Shown here: in pieces, positions 43,165 through 52,391 of the stretch | Numbering within the stretch: the stretch's first letter is position 1 | Layout of the letters: each line of letters begins with the position of its first letter | Assembly: GCF_900110205.1 (NCBI RefSeq) | Contig: NZ_FOCV01000019.1 | Location: 62,001-126,000 of the forward strand | Direction: 5' to 3' | DNA from: Rhizobium tibeticum | GTDB lineage: Bacteria; Pseudomonadota; Alphaproteobacteria; Rhizobiales; Rhizobiaceae | Length of the DNA: 64,000 nucleotides | Program-made: the position numbers and the translations under genes | The notes under the pieces: generated by a model | Seen by the model: the letters and a program-made list of their open reading frames with translations, nothing else | What the model was told of the DNA's origin: nothing | Database searches by the model: none

Positions 43165-43572
43165 CTATCGCGCCATCAATGGCGAGCGCGCCTTCACGAC
43201 CAGCGCGTTTCCCGGACCGTGCACGGCTGCGAAAAGCAGGCCGGCGAGGAAGGTGAAGTGATCGACGAAGAAGCCGAACTCCGCCTGATTGCCGCTCCAG
43301 CGGCTGGGGCCATGGAACGCAAAGGCCAGGAAGACCACGTAGATGCCGGCCAGGAGCGAGGCTTCTGAAAAGAAGGCCCCCGTCAGGAATGCCAGGGCCA
43401 GGGCAAGTTCGAAGATTGCCGCTATCCAGGCGAGGAAGAGCGGGACTGGAAAGCCTGACGCGGCGATATAGCTTGCGGTGGACGGAATATCCATGAACTT
43501 GAAGCTCATGGCCATCGCGAAAACGGCGCCAAAGATCAATCGCGCCAGCAGAATTGCAATCGTCTTGCTCAT
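43165..43572 (-). CDS. DoxX-family membrane protein
   Basis: This 135-residue protein (start 43572, with AGGAG upstream) has four transmembrane helices. The DoxX pattern is visible: ARLIFGAVFAMAMSFKFMD, ASGFPVPLFLAWIAAIFELALA and a third helix pair. DoxX-like proteins have been linked to redox processes in membranes; the specific role is unknown. Confidence 0.85.
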   Translation of the reverse strand: MSKTIAILLARLIFGAVFAMAMSFKFMDIPSTASYIAASGFPVPLFLAWIAAIFELALALAFLTGAFFSEASLLAGIYVVFLAFAFHGPSRWSGNQAEFGFFVDHFTFLAGLLFAAVHGPGNALVVKARSPLMAR

Positions 43573-43728
43573 CTCATCTCTCCTCGACCCGAAGCCGTTC
43601 AGCGTCATTGTCCAGACTTCCAGCTTCCCCGCACCTGCGATTGCGAAGCCTTCGCCCAAAGGACGCAGCTGCATCCTCCCTCCCGACATGCAGTCGCCAT
43701 TATTTTCGACTGCGCGATCCCGAGGGTC

Positions 43729-44619
43729 TCAGGCCCAAGCCAAATGATCGGCCAGCACGCCGTCTATGACCTGCCACGACCTCTTGACGTCTACGGGATT
43801 TGCGCCTGTCATGCCGGCAACGACTATCAGCGACTTCCACAGCGTCCATCCGCGGCCTCGCGCCCACGTTCCCGCGTCCAGCGGGCGTGCCTTGCGAAAG
43901 ACCTCGCGGCTCTCCCCCTCGAAAAGGTGCCAGGTGATTGCGAGATCACAGGCAGGGTCGCCAACGCCCGACGTCCCGAAATCGATGACGGCATCGAGCC
44001 GACCGTTTCTGACCAGAAGATTGCCGTAGGCGATGTCACCGTGGAACCAGACGGGTACACCTTGCCACGAAGTCGAAAGAGCTGCGTCCCAGACCTGCGT
44101 GGCCAGTCGCGTGTCGATCCGGCCATCCAGCCGCACAAGCGCCTCGTGCGTTTGCGCGTCGTAGACTTTCAGTGAACCGCCGCGAAAGAAATTGTGCGAG
44201 CCAGGCGGAGGTCCTCCCGTGGCGTCTGCTGCCTGCAACGCATCGAGGAAGCCAGCCAGGGTCGTGGCGAACTCGCAGAGATCGTCGATGCGCTCCGCCA
44301 GGGCCGTCTCACCGTCACGCCACTCGTAGATGGACCACGGCCAGGGATAGCTTTCGTCCGGCCTTCCCATCGCCAGCGGTACGGGTATGGGCAATGGCAG
44401 CTGCTGCGCAAGGATCGGGAGCCACTGCTGCTCCTTGGCAACCTGATCGGCATAGTGAGCTGCGCTGGGCAGCCGAACCGTCATCCCGGCGCCGAGGTGG
44501 AATGTCCTGTTGTCCCATCCGCCGAAATCAACGGGTCTGATGGGCAGGGCCGACCACTCGGGAAATTGCGTGGCAATCAGCCGACGCACGAGCGCGGTAT
44601 CGATAACTGGGTCATCCAT
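43729..44619 (-). CDS. aminoglycoside-phosphotransferase-family kinase
   Basis: This 296-residue protein of the APH/choline-kinase-like fold has the catalytic loop WFHGDIAYGNLL and the metal-binding VIDFGTSGVGDPACDLA. The N-terminal lobe contains FGGWDNRTFHLG. Family members phosphorylate aminoglycosides, macrolides or small metabolites. With no resistance context, a metabolic or unknown substrate is more likely. Confidence 0.85.
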   Translation of the reverse strand: MDDPVIDTALVRRLIATQFPEWSALPIRPVDFGGWDNRTFHLGAGMTVRLPSAAHYADQVAKEQQWLPILAQQLPLPIPVPLAMGRPDESYPWPWSIYEWRDGETALAERIDDLCEFATTLAGFLDALQAADATGGPPPGSHNFFRGGSLKVYDAQTHEALVRLDGRIDTRLATQVWDAALSTSWQGVPVWFHGDIAYGNLLVRNGRLDAVIDFGTSGVGDPACDLAITWHLFEGESREVFRKARPLDAGTWARGRGWTLWKSLIVVAGMTGANPVDVKRSWQVIDGVLADHLAWA

Positions 44620-44901
44620 TGTCCTGACATTCCTCCCGGATAAGGGGATCTATTGTTCGCGTTTCGGCGACGAGATCAACCCTGGGTTCGCTTCGGCCCC
44701 TCGGACGTTGATTCAAGTTCCTAAGAGGATGATTCGGGATTTTCTAATAACCATCTGCAATTTCAGAAATTTTCTCCGGAGTGAATGCCTTCGGCAGGTC
44801 CGCTCCTTTATGAGATTTCTATATCTGCGCACCTACCCAGGAATGGAATTCCTACCGTGAACGGCGTTAGCCTTTCCCATGAAATGCGAAGGTTGAAAGC
44901 C

Positions 44902-45057
44902 ATGCGAGACTTCATGCTGTCGAACGCTCCTCTCACCCGCCCGCGCCGCCCGGCACCGAAAAGGCAGATGCGCGAACGACGTACGGCCCAGGCGCTCATC
45001 CTGTTCGGCATCGTGCTTGCCGTGGTCGAACTCTACGTCATTCTCGGTGGACTTTGA
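44902..45057 (+). CDS. small single-pass membrane protein
   Basis: This small protein of 51 residues from ATG 44902 has a strongly basic first half (PRRPAPKRQMRERR) and one transmembrane helix at the end (AQALILFGIVLAVVELYVILGGL). In-frame starts upstream at 44884 (ATG) and 44857 (GTG) would lengthen it; AAGG precedes 44902 by about ten bases. It lies 9 bp before the DapA-like gene and is probably co-transcribed with it. Function unknown. Confidence 0.55.
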   Translation: MRDFMLSNAPLTRPRRPAPKRQMRERRTAQALILFGIVLAVVELYVILGGL

Positions 45058-45066
45058 GCCACAGGG

Positions 45067-45951
45067 ATGCCCGCAGACAGAGCATTGCGCCTCGGCGCCA
45101 CGACGACTGCGCTCATAACGCCGTTTCGGGACGGACCACTCGATCTTTCCAAAATGGAGCAACTGGCTGAGCGGCAGATCCGCGGCGGTGTTGACGGCCT
45201 TGCCGTCTGCACGCTGACTGGTGAGGGACCGAACCTCACCAGGAGCGAGCGCGCCGCAGTTATCCTTACTTGTGTTCGCGTCGCCGGTGGTCGTGTCCCC
45301 GTGATTGCCGCAACCGGCACGAATGCGACGGCAAGCACGATCGCCTTGACGCGCGATGCCGAAGAGTTGGGAGCGAGCGCAGCCCTTGTGACGCTGCCCT
45401 ACTATTCGAAACCTAGCCAAAAGGGGATTGCCGGTCACTTCGCTCAGCTTGCGGCCGCGACGCACCTTCCCCTGATCGTTGAAAACCACCCGCTGCGCAC
45501 GGCAATCGACTTGACCTTGCCTACACTCGCGGCCCTTGCCGATATCCCGTCAATCGTCGGCATGCTCCTTGCCGACGGCAACACCGCTGCACGGGCCATG
45601 CCTTCGGACTTATGCCAGCGCTTCCTACGGCTTTCCGATCGGGACGCAACGGCGCTGCCGTTTCTGAGCACCGGTGGCCGCGGCATCATCTCGGCTGCGG
45701 CGAACGTATGCCCGCGTTTGTATGGATCGCTGCAGCAGGCGGCGCGCGGCGGCAACCTCTCGGCGGCGCGCCTGCTTGAGGACAGGCTGGCTCCGCTGAC
45801 GGCCGCGTTGGGTGTTGAGGTCGATCCCGCGGCGATTAAGCACGCGTTACAGACTTTGCAGCAGATCGATCCGGAGGTCCGTCTGCCTCTTCTGGCTCTT
45901 GACGACGATGGGAAACAGTCGGTATCGCAAGCGCTGACGTGCCTCTCCTAG
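45067..45951 (+). CDS. DapA-family protein lacking the catalytic lysine
   Basis: This 294-residue protein clearly has the dihydrodipicolinate synthase/N-acetylneuraminate lyase fold (LRLGATTTALITPF; GGVDGLAVCTLTGEGPNLT; AALVTLPYYSKPSQKGI). By alignment to E. coli DapA, Arg138 is kept (Arg144). The catalytic Tyr133 is replaced by Glu139, and the Schiff-base Lys161 by Leu167 (IVGMLLADG instead of IVGIKEATG). It should not perform the usual aldol chemistry. A binding, regulatory or new catalytic role is possible; it is not the cell's dapA. Confidence 0.88.
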   Translation: MPADRALRLGATTTALITPFRDGPLDLSKMEQLAERQIRGGVDGLAVCTLTGEGPNLTRSERAAVILTCVRVAGGRVPVIAATGTNATASTIALTRDAEELGASAALVTLPYYSKPSQKGIAGHFAQLAAATHLPLIVENHPLRTAIDLTLPTLAALADIPSIVGMLLADGNTAARAMPSDLCQRFLRLSDRDATALPFLSTGGRGIISAAANVCPRLYGSLQQAARGGNLSAARLLEDRLAPLTAALGVEVDPAAIKHALQTLQQIDPEVRLPLLALDDDGKQSVSQALTCLS

Positions 45952-46093
45952 ATCCAAAAAATCGCTATATCTATATGATATTTTTATATTTTCTCTAGAT
46001 CCAACCAATGGAAGGTCAATGTCATTGCCACTAGCTTCATGAACGTCGCAACTGCCTGTTCCCAAGGCGGAACACGATTCGAAAGGAAAATCG

Positions 46094-46357
46094 ATGCCCT
46101 CTCTTCAATATGCTTCGGCAATCGACCCCCTCCAACACCAGGACTCAGCGCGCTTTATCATCGGCAAGGATCGAAACGGCAGCTGGGTCGTACAAGACCG
46201 GAAGGGGCTCGTGGGAGGCGTATTCATCAGCGAGCAGGCCGCGCGCCATTTTGCGGCCGACGAGTGCGATCATCATCCCGAGCAGATTTGCCGCGCAGCC
46301 GAGGAGGTTATCCTGCGGTTCAGCGCGCTCGACCGCGGCGACAACGACACCTACTAA
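46094..46357 (+). CDS. conserved small protein of unknown function
   Basis: This 87-residue soluble protein starts after AAGGAAAATCG, a good ribosome-binding site. It contains FIIGKDRNGSWVVQDRKGLVGGVF and a His/Asp-rich AADECDHHPEQICRAAEE stretch. No domain is recognised. The codon use is normal for the neighbourhood, which supports a real gene. Confidence 0.75.
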   Translation: MPSLQYASAIDPLQHQDSARFIIGKDRNGSWVVQDRKGLVGGVFISEQAARHFAADECDHHPEQICRAAEEVILRFSALDRGDNDTY

Positions 46358-46462
46358 TTTGATACGAGTGGCGGCAGGTCGCCAGGTCCGCCGCACATGG
46401 CGAACGCTTCCTTAACTGGAATGGGCTATGGTGTTGGCAGAGACGAGCCACGCCATAGACCG

Positions 46463-46765
46463 ATGCCGAAACCGAACTTCCGCTTTACCCACTACGATCT
46501 GAAGGAACAGCGCGCCGGGACGATCATCGAGGTGACGTTGAACGCGGTCGCGAATGTTCGCCTGATGACGGCACCAAACTATCAGCGCTTTACCGAAGTT
46601 CTCGACTTCAAATATGTCGGCGGCGTCGCCCGAAAGTCTCCCATCCGTCTATCCATTCCCGACAGCGGACATTGGCATCTGGTCGTCGACATGGAAGGCC
46701 ATCACGGGCTTGCGGAATCCGCCGTCAAACTTGTCGCGCCCGCGGGGCAGGTGCGTGCCTCCTGA
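46463..46765 (+). CDS. DUF1883-domain protein
   Basis: This 100-residue protein matches DUF1883: FTHYDLKEQRAGTIIEVTLN, ANVRLMTAPNYQRF, ARKSPIRLSIPDSGHWHLVVDMEGH. Such domains occur alone or fused to TIR domains; their role is unknown. The start is uncertain: 46463 best matches the family length, while in-frame ATGs at 46397 and 46421 also exist. It converges on rarA with no gap. Confidence 0.78.
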   Translation: MPKPNFRFTHYDLKEQRAGTIIEVTLNAVANVRLMTAPNYQRFTEVLDFKYVGGVARKSPIRLSIPDSGHWHLVVDMEGHHGLAESAVKLVAPAGQVRAS

Positions 46766-48082
46766 TCAACGCTGATTGCGTTCCTTCCTGAGCTTTGCCC
46801 ACCATTCAAGCCGCTTGCGGATATCCCGCTCAAAGCCGCGCTCCGGCGGATCGTAGAAAGTCTGCCGGCCCATTTTCTCCGGGAAATAGTCCTGGCCGGA
46901 AAAGGCGTCCGGCTCGTCGTGGTCGTAGCGATAGCCTTCACTGTAGCCCTCCCCCTTCATCAGCTTTGTCGGTGCATTCAGGATGTGCTTGGGCGGCAGC
47001 AGGGAGCCATTCTGCTTGGCAGCCATCGTCGCGGCCTTGAAGGCTGTGTAGACGGCGTTCGATTTCGGCGCAGTCGCCAGATAGACGCAAGCCTGCGCCA
47101 ACGCCAGTTCGCCCTCCGGCGAACCGAGGTAGTCATAGGCATCTTTCGCTGCGTTGCAGATCACCAGCGCCTGCGGGTCGGCCAAGCCGATGTCTTCGAC
47201 GGCCATGCGAACGAGCCGCCGGCCGAGGTAAAGCGGATCTTCGCCGGCGTCGAACATGCGAGCGAGATAGTAAAGCGCTGCATCGGGGTCGGAGCCGCGG
47301 ACGGATTTATGCAGTGCAGAGATGAGATTGTAGTGCCCATCCTGCGCCTTGTCATAGACCGGGGCGCGACGCTGCACGATCCGGGTCAGGGCCTCCGTGT
47401 CGAAGGTTTCTCCCTCCCGAGCAGCACGCCAAACCTCCTCCGCAAGGGTCAGCACGGCGCGACCGTCGCCGTCGGCCATTCGCAGCAGGCTTGCGCGCGC
47501 GTCTTCCGCCAGCGGCAATGCCTTGCCCTCGACCGCCTCTGCACGCTTCAGCAATTCCTCAAGGCTTTCATCGTCGTGCGATTTGAACGTCAACACGCGA
47601 GCGCGCGACAGCAAGGCCGCGTTGAGTTCGAAAGACGGATTCTCGGTGGTAGCGCCGACAAGGATGACCGTGCCGTCCTCCATGACAGGAAGGAAGCTGT
47701 CCTGCTGCGCCCTGTTGAAGCGATGGATCTCGTCGACGAAGAGTAGCGTTTGCCGGCCGTCCATCCGGCGCATGCGCGCCGTTTCAAATACCTTCTTCAG
47801 ATCCGCCACCCCGGAGAAAATCGCGGATATCTGCTCGAATGCGAGACCTGCCTCGCCCGACAGCAACCGGGCGACGGTGGTCTTGCCGGTTCCAGGGGGC
47901 CCCCAGAAGATCATCGAGCCGAGCGAACCACTCTCGATCATGCGTCGCAACACACCGTCTTCACCGGTCAGGTGCTCCTGGCCGGTCACTTCCGAGAGTG
48001 TCCGGGGTCGCAGGCGATCGGCGAGAGGCCGCCGATTAGCGACCTCTTCTGGAATATGCGGTGCAAAAAGATCGTCACTCAT
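46766..48082 (-). CDS. rarA: replication-associated recombination protein A
   Basis: RarA (MgsA) is a AAA+ clamp-loader-like ATPase that acts at stalled replication forks. The 438-residue product has Walker A GPPGTGKTT, Walker B LFVDEIHRF, the sensor region TTENPSFELN and the C-terminal tetramerisation domain. Its start overlaps the degQ stop by 4 bp (ATGA), an arrangement common in rhizobia. Confidence 0.97.
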   Translation of the reverse strand: MSDDLFAPHIPEEVANRRPLADRLRPRTLSEVTGQEHLTGEDGVLRRMIESGSLGSMIFWGPPGTGKTTVARLLSGEAGLAFEQISAIFSGVADLKKVFETARMRRMDGRQTLLFVDEIHRFNRAQQDSFLPVMEDGTVILVGATTENPSFELNAALLSRARVLTFKSHDDESLEELLKRAEAVEGKALPLAEDARASLLRMADGDGRAVLTLAEEVWRAAREGETFDTEALTRIVQRRAPVYDKAQDGHYNLISALHKSVRGSDPDAALYYLARMFDAGEDPLYLGRRLVRMAVEDIGLADPQALVICNAAKDAYDYLGSPEGELALAQACVYLATAPKSNAVYTAFKAATMAAKQNGSLLPPKHILNAPTKLMKGEGYSEGYRYDHDEPDAFSGQDYFPEKMGRQTFYDPPERGFERDIRKRLEWWAKLRKERNQR

Positions 48083-49482
48083 CGGAAGAACTGTCTGATG
48101 CGTTGGCCATCGCGCTCGATCTCGACGCGCCAGAAGCTCGGATCCTCGTCGGCGACGGCGGCCAGTTCCTTGGTCGTCCTAACTTCGGTGCCGTTGATCG
48201 AGATGATGATGTCCTTCGGCTCAAAACCGAGGCGAGCGGCAAGGGAATCCTCCTTCACCTCGGAAACAACGACGCCGGTCGATTCGGAGGGCATACGAAG
48301 CTCGTCAGCGACGCGAGGCGACAGGTTCTCGACTACGGCGCCCGTAAAGGGCGTGCGGCCGCCGATCGTGCGCTGATCGCGTGGAGCTGTCTCGGGCGCT
48401 CTGGCGAGTGCCAGCGCGATCTGCTGCTCGCGGCCGTTCTCAACCACGGTCAACTGCACCGATTTGCCCAGCCCTGCCGTTGTCAGGCGATAGAGAAGCG
48501 CATCCGGATGCTCAACCGCAATGCCGTCGACGGCGGTCACGATTTCACCTGTCTTCAAACCAGCCTTCGCAGCCGGGCTGCCGTCACTCACCTTGACCAC
48601 GAGGGCGCCGCGCGCCTTGTTGAGCCCGAGCGCCTCGGCAACCTCGGATGTCACCGCATCGAACGTCGCGCCGACATAGGGGCGCTCGAAGGATTTTACC
48701 CCCGCATCGGCCGAGGCGAGGAACACCTTGACTAGATTGGCGGGGATCGCGAAGCCGATGCCGTTTGAGCCGCCGCCGCGCGAAAAGATCGCCGTGTTGA
48801 TGCCGATCAGCTCGCCCTTCATGTTCATCAGCGCGCCGCCGGAATTGCCGGGGTTGATCGACGCGTCCGTCTGGATGAAGAAACCGAACTCGTTCTTGAC
48901 GACCTGGTTGCGCGCCAGCGCCGAAACGATGCCACTCGTGACCGTCTGGCCGACACCGAATGGATTACCGATCGCCATGACGAGATCGCCGACTTCGACG
49001 GCATCGGAATTGCCGAGCGGCAGCGTCGGGAAGCTTTCCTTCGTATCGACCTTGAGAACAGCGAGATCGACGCGGTCATCCCTCAAGACGACCTTGCACG
49101 GAAATTCCCGCCCGTCGGAGAGCGCAACCTTGATATCATCGGCGCCTTCCACGACGTGATTGTTCGTGACGATCGTTCCGTTTGCTTCAACGATGACGCC
49201 GGATCCCAGCGACGACTGCTTCTCGCTGCGGTTCGGCATCTGCTGACCGAAAAACTCCTCGAAGAAGGGATCGCCGGCAAAGGGAGACTGCCTGCGTATC
49301 GTCTTTTCCGCATAGACGTTCACGACGGCTCCGGACGTCTGTTTGACCAGCGGCGCGAAGGAAAGCTGCATCTCCATCTGGCTCTGCGGGACAGTCTTGG
49401 CCGTCTGAGCGTTGGCGGAAACCGGTAGCGCGAGCACCAGAGCCACAAAAGGCAGGGCAGCGCGCTTCAACAGGTATTGCAT
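48079..49482 (-). CDS. degQ: Do/DegQ-family periplasmic serine protease
   Basis: DegQ/HtrA proteases degrade or refold damaged periplasmic proteins. The 467-residue protein has a signal peptide (1-25, ending SANA/QT). The trypsin-like domain has His109 (VTNNHVVEG), Asp139 (DDRVDLAVLK) and Ser214 (NPGNSGGAL). Two C-terminal PDZ domains follow (about 265-355 and 375-465). It is translationally coupled to rarA downstream; the link between the two functions is unclear. Confidence 0.96.
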   Translation of the reverse strand: MQYLLKRAALPFVALVLALPVSANAQTAKTVPQSQMEMQLSFAPLVKQTSGAVVNVYAEKTIRRQSPFAGDPFFEEFFGQQMPNRSEKQSSLGSGVIVEANGTIVTNNHVVEGADDIKVALSDGREFPCKVVLRDDRVDLAVLKVDTKESFPTLPLGNSDAVEVGDLVMAIGNPFGVGQTVTSGIVSALARNQVVKNEFGFFIQTDASINPGNSGGALMNMKGELIGINTAIFSRGGGSNGIGFAIPANLVKVFLASADAGVKSFERPYVGATFDAVTSEVAEALGLNKARGALVVKVSDGSPAAKAGLKTGEIVTAVDGIAVEHPDALLYRLTTAGLGKSVQLTVVENGREQQIALALARAPETAPRDQRTIGGRTPFTGAVVENLSPRVADELRMPSESTGVVVSEVKEDSLAARLGFEPKDIIISINGTEVRTTKELAAVADEDPSFWRVEIERDGQRIRQFFR

Positions 49483-49832
49483 GGGGAGTCCTTCTGAAAT
49501 TCTCTTGTGAAGACGTTGTAGCGCCGGACGCTAGAAAGGAAAGAGGGCGGAAGCATGGAAGAATAAAGCGGCTCACGAACTGCTGAACACGCCTCGCAAA
49601 TCGATTCAGGAAGGAGCTCCATGCGACTGATATCTAATGACAAAGGAGGCCAACGTCACCCGTGAGAGACATCTTGACTCTACGGATGGCAGCGAGGCGC
49701 CCTTCTCGGATGGCGATAGAGAACGTCTCCCCGTCAATTCACCCTGCAAACGCGACTCTGTTCTTGCCGAAGCCACGGCGTGCATCATCTACCCACGGGC
49801 AGCTCCACAGCCAATTGAACAGGAACTCATGC
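49483..49832. other. divergent region upstream of degQ
   Basis: A 350-bp region between divergent degQ and the LprI-like gene. It holds a 14-codon frame (49621-49665) with a strong ribosome-binding site, described separately. No other gene is supported. Confidence 0.4.
49621..49665 (+). CDS. possible 14-residue leader peptide
   Basis: ATG 49621 is preceded by AGGAAGGAG at ideal distance and opens a 14-codon frame (MRLISNDKGGQRHP). Its TGA overlaps a GTG (49662) that is in frame with the LprI-like gene. A second AAAGGAGG lies inside the short frame. It could be a leader peptide for the downstream gene, or chance. Confidence 0.25.
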   Translation: MRLISNDKGGQRHP

Positions 49833-50189
49833 ATGAGACGTCTCCGCAGCACACTTCTCCCTTTCGCGATATTTATCCTTTGCACGCCCCTTGCCAGCGT
49901 TTCCTATGCCGCGAGCTTCGACTGCGAGGCCAAGGAGTTGAAGCCGGACGAAAAGGTGATTTGCGAGAACCGCGCGCTGAACGACGCCGATGTGAAGATG
50001 GTGACGACCTTCGATCTGCTTTCCGGGCTTATGGCGATGGGTTCGCGCGGCACGTTGCAGGACGGGCAAACGGCCTGGCTGAAGAAACGCCAGGAATGCG
50101 CTTCCGATGCGGCTTGCATCAAGGCCGCCTACGACGAACGCCTGAAGCAGCTGGACGAGACCTATAAAAAAATAAACCGGCCGCTTTAG
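49833..50189 (+). CDS. LprI/DUF1311-like secreted protein
   Basis: This 118-residue protein has a signal peptide (about 1-26, ending SYAA). The mature domain FDCEAKELKPDEKVICENRA, LNDADVKMVTTFD and WLKKRQECASDAACIKAAYDERLKQLDE matches LprI-like (DUF1311) proteins, with four cysteines for two disulfides. Some relatives inhibit lysozyme. Start 49833 has AGGAA upstream; the frame stays open to GTG 49662. Confidence 0.82.
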   Translation: MRRLRSTLLPFAIFILCTPLASVSYAASFDCEAKELKPDEKVICENRALNDADVKMVTTFDLLSGLMAMGSRGTLQDGQTAWLKKRQECASDAACIKAAYDERLKQLDETYKKINRPL

Positions 50190-50196
50190 CGACCGG
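50165..50196 (-). terminator. intrinsic terminator of ilvD
   Basis: On the minus strand the arms 50196-50189 and 50184-50177 pair over 8 bp with one mismatch and a 4-nt loop, followed by TTTATTTTTTT. It lies 30 bp after ilvD and overlaps the 3' end of the convergent LprI-like gene. Confidence 0.8.
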
Positions 50197-50225
50197 TCCA
50201 TCAATGCACGCCTTTGATCAGCAGT

Positions 50226-52064
50226 TCAGCGGCTGCCAAGGTCGCGAACAGCGCCGCGGTCGGCGCTGGTTGCGAAGGCAGCATAGGCCTTCAGCGCCGT
50301 CGTGACGTTGCGCTTGCGCTGTTCGGCCGGATGCCAGCCCTTCTCCTCCTGCTCGGCGCGGCGGTTCGCCAGCTCCTTGTCATCGACGCGCAGGCTGATG
50401 ATGCGGTTCGGGATGTCGATGTCGATCATGTCGCCCTCGCAAACCAGACCGATGATGCCGCCGTTTGCGGCTTCCGGCGAGACGTGGCCGATGGAAAGAC
50501 CGGACGTGCCTCCCGAGAAGCGCCCGTCGGTGATCAGCGCGCACGCCTTGCCGAGACCCTTCGACTTCAGATAGCTCGTCGGGTAGAGCATTTCCTGCAT
50601 CCCGGGACCGCCCTTCGGACCTTCATAGCGGATGACGACGACATCGCCGGCAACGACCTGGTTCGACAGGATGGCCTTCACCGCTGCATCCTGGCTTTCA
50701 TAAACCTTGGCCGGACCGGAGAACTTCAGGATCGATTCATCGACGCCCGCCGTTTTCACGATGCAGCCGTCGAGCGCGAGGTTGCCCTTGAGAACCGCAA
50801 GGCCACCATCCTTCGAGAACGGATGTTCGACGGAGCGGATGACGCCCTTTTCCCGGTCCGTGTCCAGATCGTCCCAGCGCGCTTCTTGGCTGAAGGCAAC
50901 CTGGGTCGGGATGCCGCCTGGCGCAGCGCGGTAGAAATTGCGGACGGTTTCGCTATTGGTGCGGGTGATGTCCCAACGATCGATCGCATCGCCAAGCGTT
51001 TCCGCATGGACCGTCGGGCATTCTCGGTTGAGCAGGCCGCCCTTATCCAGTTCGCCCAGGATCGACATGATGCCGCCGGCGCGGTGAACGTCTTCCATGT
51101 GGACGTCGTTCTTTGCCGGGGCGACCTTGGAAAGGCAGGGGACGCGGCGCGAAAGCGCGTCGATGTCGGCCATCGTGAAATCGATCTCGCCTTCGTGCGC
51201 AGCCGCCAGGATGTGCAGGACGGTATTTGTCGAACCGCCCATGGCGATGTCGAGGGCCATCGCGTTCTCGAATGCCTGTTTGGAGGCGATCGTGCGCGGC
51301 AGAGCCTTGACATCGTCCTGCTCGTAGTAGCGGCGAGCTAGATCGACGATCAGGTGGCCGGCCTCGACGAATAGGCGCTTGCGATCAGCGTGCGTTGCGA
51401 GCGTCGAGCCGTTGCCTGGCAGCGACAGGCCAAGCGCTTCGGTCAGGCAGTTCATTGAATTGGCGGTGAACATGCCGGAGCACGAGCCACAGGTCGGACA
51501 GGCCGAGCGCTCGATCACCTTGACATCTTCGTCACTGATCTTGTCATCGGCGGCCGCGACCATCGCATCGACGAGATCGAGTGCATGCGTCTTGCCGTGC
51601 AGGACCACCTTGCCGGCTTCCATCGGACCACCGGACACGAAGACCGTCGGGATGTTGAGGCGGAGCGAGGCCATCAGCATGCCGGGAGTGATCTTATCGC
51701 AATTGGAGATGCAGACCATGGCGTCGGCACAATGGGCGTTGACCATATATTCGACGCTGTCGGCGATCAGTTCGCGCGAGGGCAGCGAATAGAGCATGCC
51801 ATCATGGCCCATGGCGATGCCGTCGTCGACGGCAATGGTGTTGAACTCCTTGGCGACACCACCGGCCGCTTCGATCTCGCGAGCGACAAGCTGGCCGAGG
51901 TCCTTAAGATGGACGTGACCGGGCACGAACTGGGTAAAGGAGTTCACCACCGCGATGATAGGCTTGCCAAAATCGGAGTCCTTCATGCCCGTGGCGCGCC
52001 AAAGGCCGCGCGCGCCCGCCATATTGCGGCCGTGGGTCGTGGTTCTGGAACGATAAGCTGGCAT
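50226..52064 (-). CDS. ilvD: dihydroxy-acid dehydratase
   Basis: IlvD performs the third step of valine, leucine and isoleucine synthesis using an iron-sulfur cluster. Start 52064 (MPAYRSRTT) has GAGGAA upstream and gives 612 residues, the usual length. Visible motifs include SNCDKITPGM and CPTCGSCSGMFTANSMN (cluster Cys) and TDGRFSGGTSGLSIGH near the end. Confidence 0.98.
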   Translation of the reverse strand: MPAYRSRTTTHGRNMAGARGLWRATGMKDSDFGKPIIAVVNSFTQFVPGHVHLKDLGQLVAREIEAAGGVAKEFNTIAVDDGIAMGHDGMLYSLPSRELIADSVEYMVNAHCADAMVCISNCDKITPGMLMASLRLNIPTVFVSGGPMEAGKVVLHGKTHALDLVDAMVAAADDKISDEDVKVIERSACPTCGSCSGMFTANSMNCLTEALGLSLPGNGSTLATHADRKRLFVEAGHLIVDLARRYYEQDDVKALPRTIASKQAFENAMALDIAMGGSTNTVLHILAAAHEGEIDFTMADIDALSRRVPCLSKVAPAKNDVHMEDVHRAGGIMSILGELDKGGLLNRECPTVHAETLGDAIDRWDITRTNSETVRNFYRAAPGGIPTQVAFSQEARWDDLDTDREKGVIRSVEHPFSKDGGLAVLKGNLALDGCIVKTAGVDESILKFSGPAKVYESQDAAVKAILSNQVVAGDVVVIRYEGPKGGPGMQEMLYPTSYLKSKGLGKACALITDGRFSGGTSGLSIGHVSPEAANGGIIGLVCEGDMIDIDIPNRIISLRVDDKELANRRAEQEEKGWHPAEQRKRNVTTALKAYAAFATSADRGAVRDLGSR

Positions 52065-52391
52065 GGCGTATTCCTCACGTATCGTGAAATCGTCGGCGAT
52101 GCCGGGCGGCAACGGTATTGCGCGGCCAGGCTATCGCTGCTTTTTGGGATTGTCCTAATCCAAACGACCTGTACTGTCACTACCGGGAAGGCTGAAACCG
52201 GTACGCCTGCACAGCCGAGCGCATCGACTATATACGGTCGCCGCAGTCGTTTTGTTACAGACTATTCCCTCAAACACCGTACACAAAAAGTTGGCTTTCC
52301 GCAGGCCTGTCGGTGGGCATAAACAATGATCCAAAGACGCATGTGACGCGTTGAAGGTTCAGGCCGAGCTCGAATGCTCAGGAGGTTTCAG
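52065..52391. other. divergent promoter region of ilvD and msrPQ
   Basis: About 330 bp between divergent genes, with no supported gene. It should hold both promoters. I saw no clear leader-peptide attenuator for branched-chain amino acids. Confidence 0.4.
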
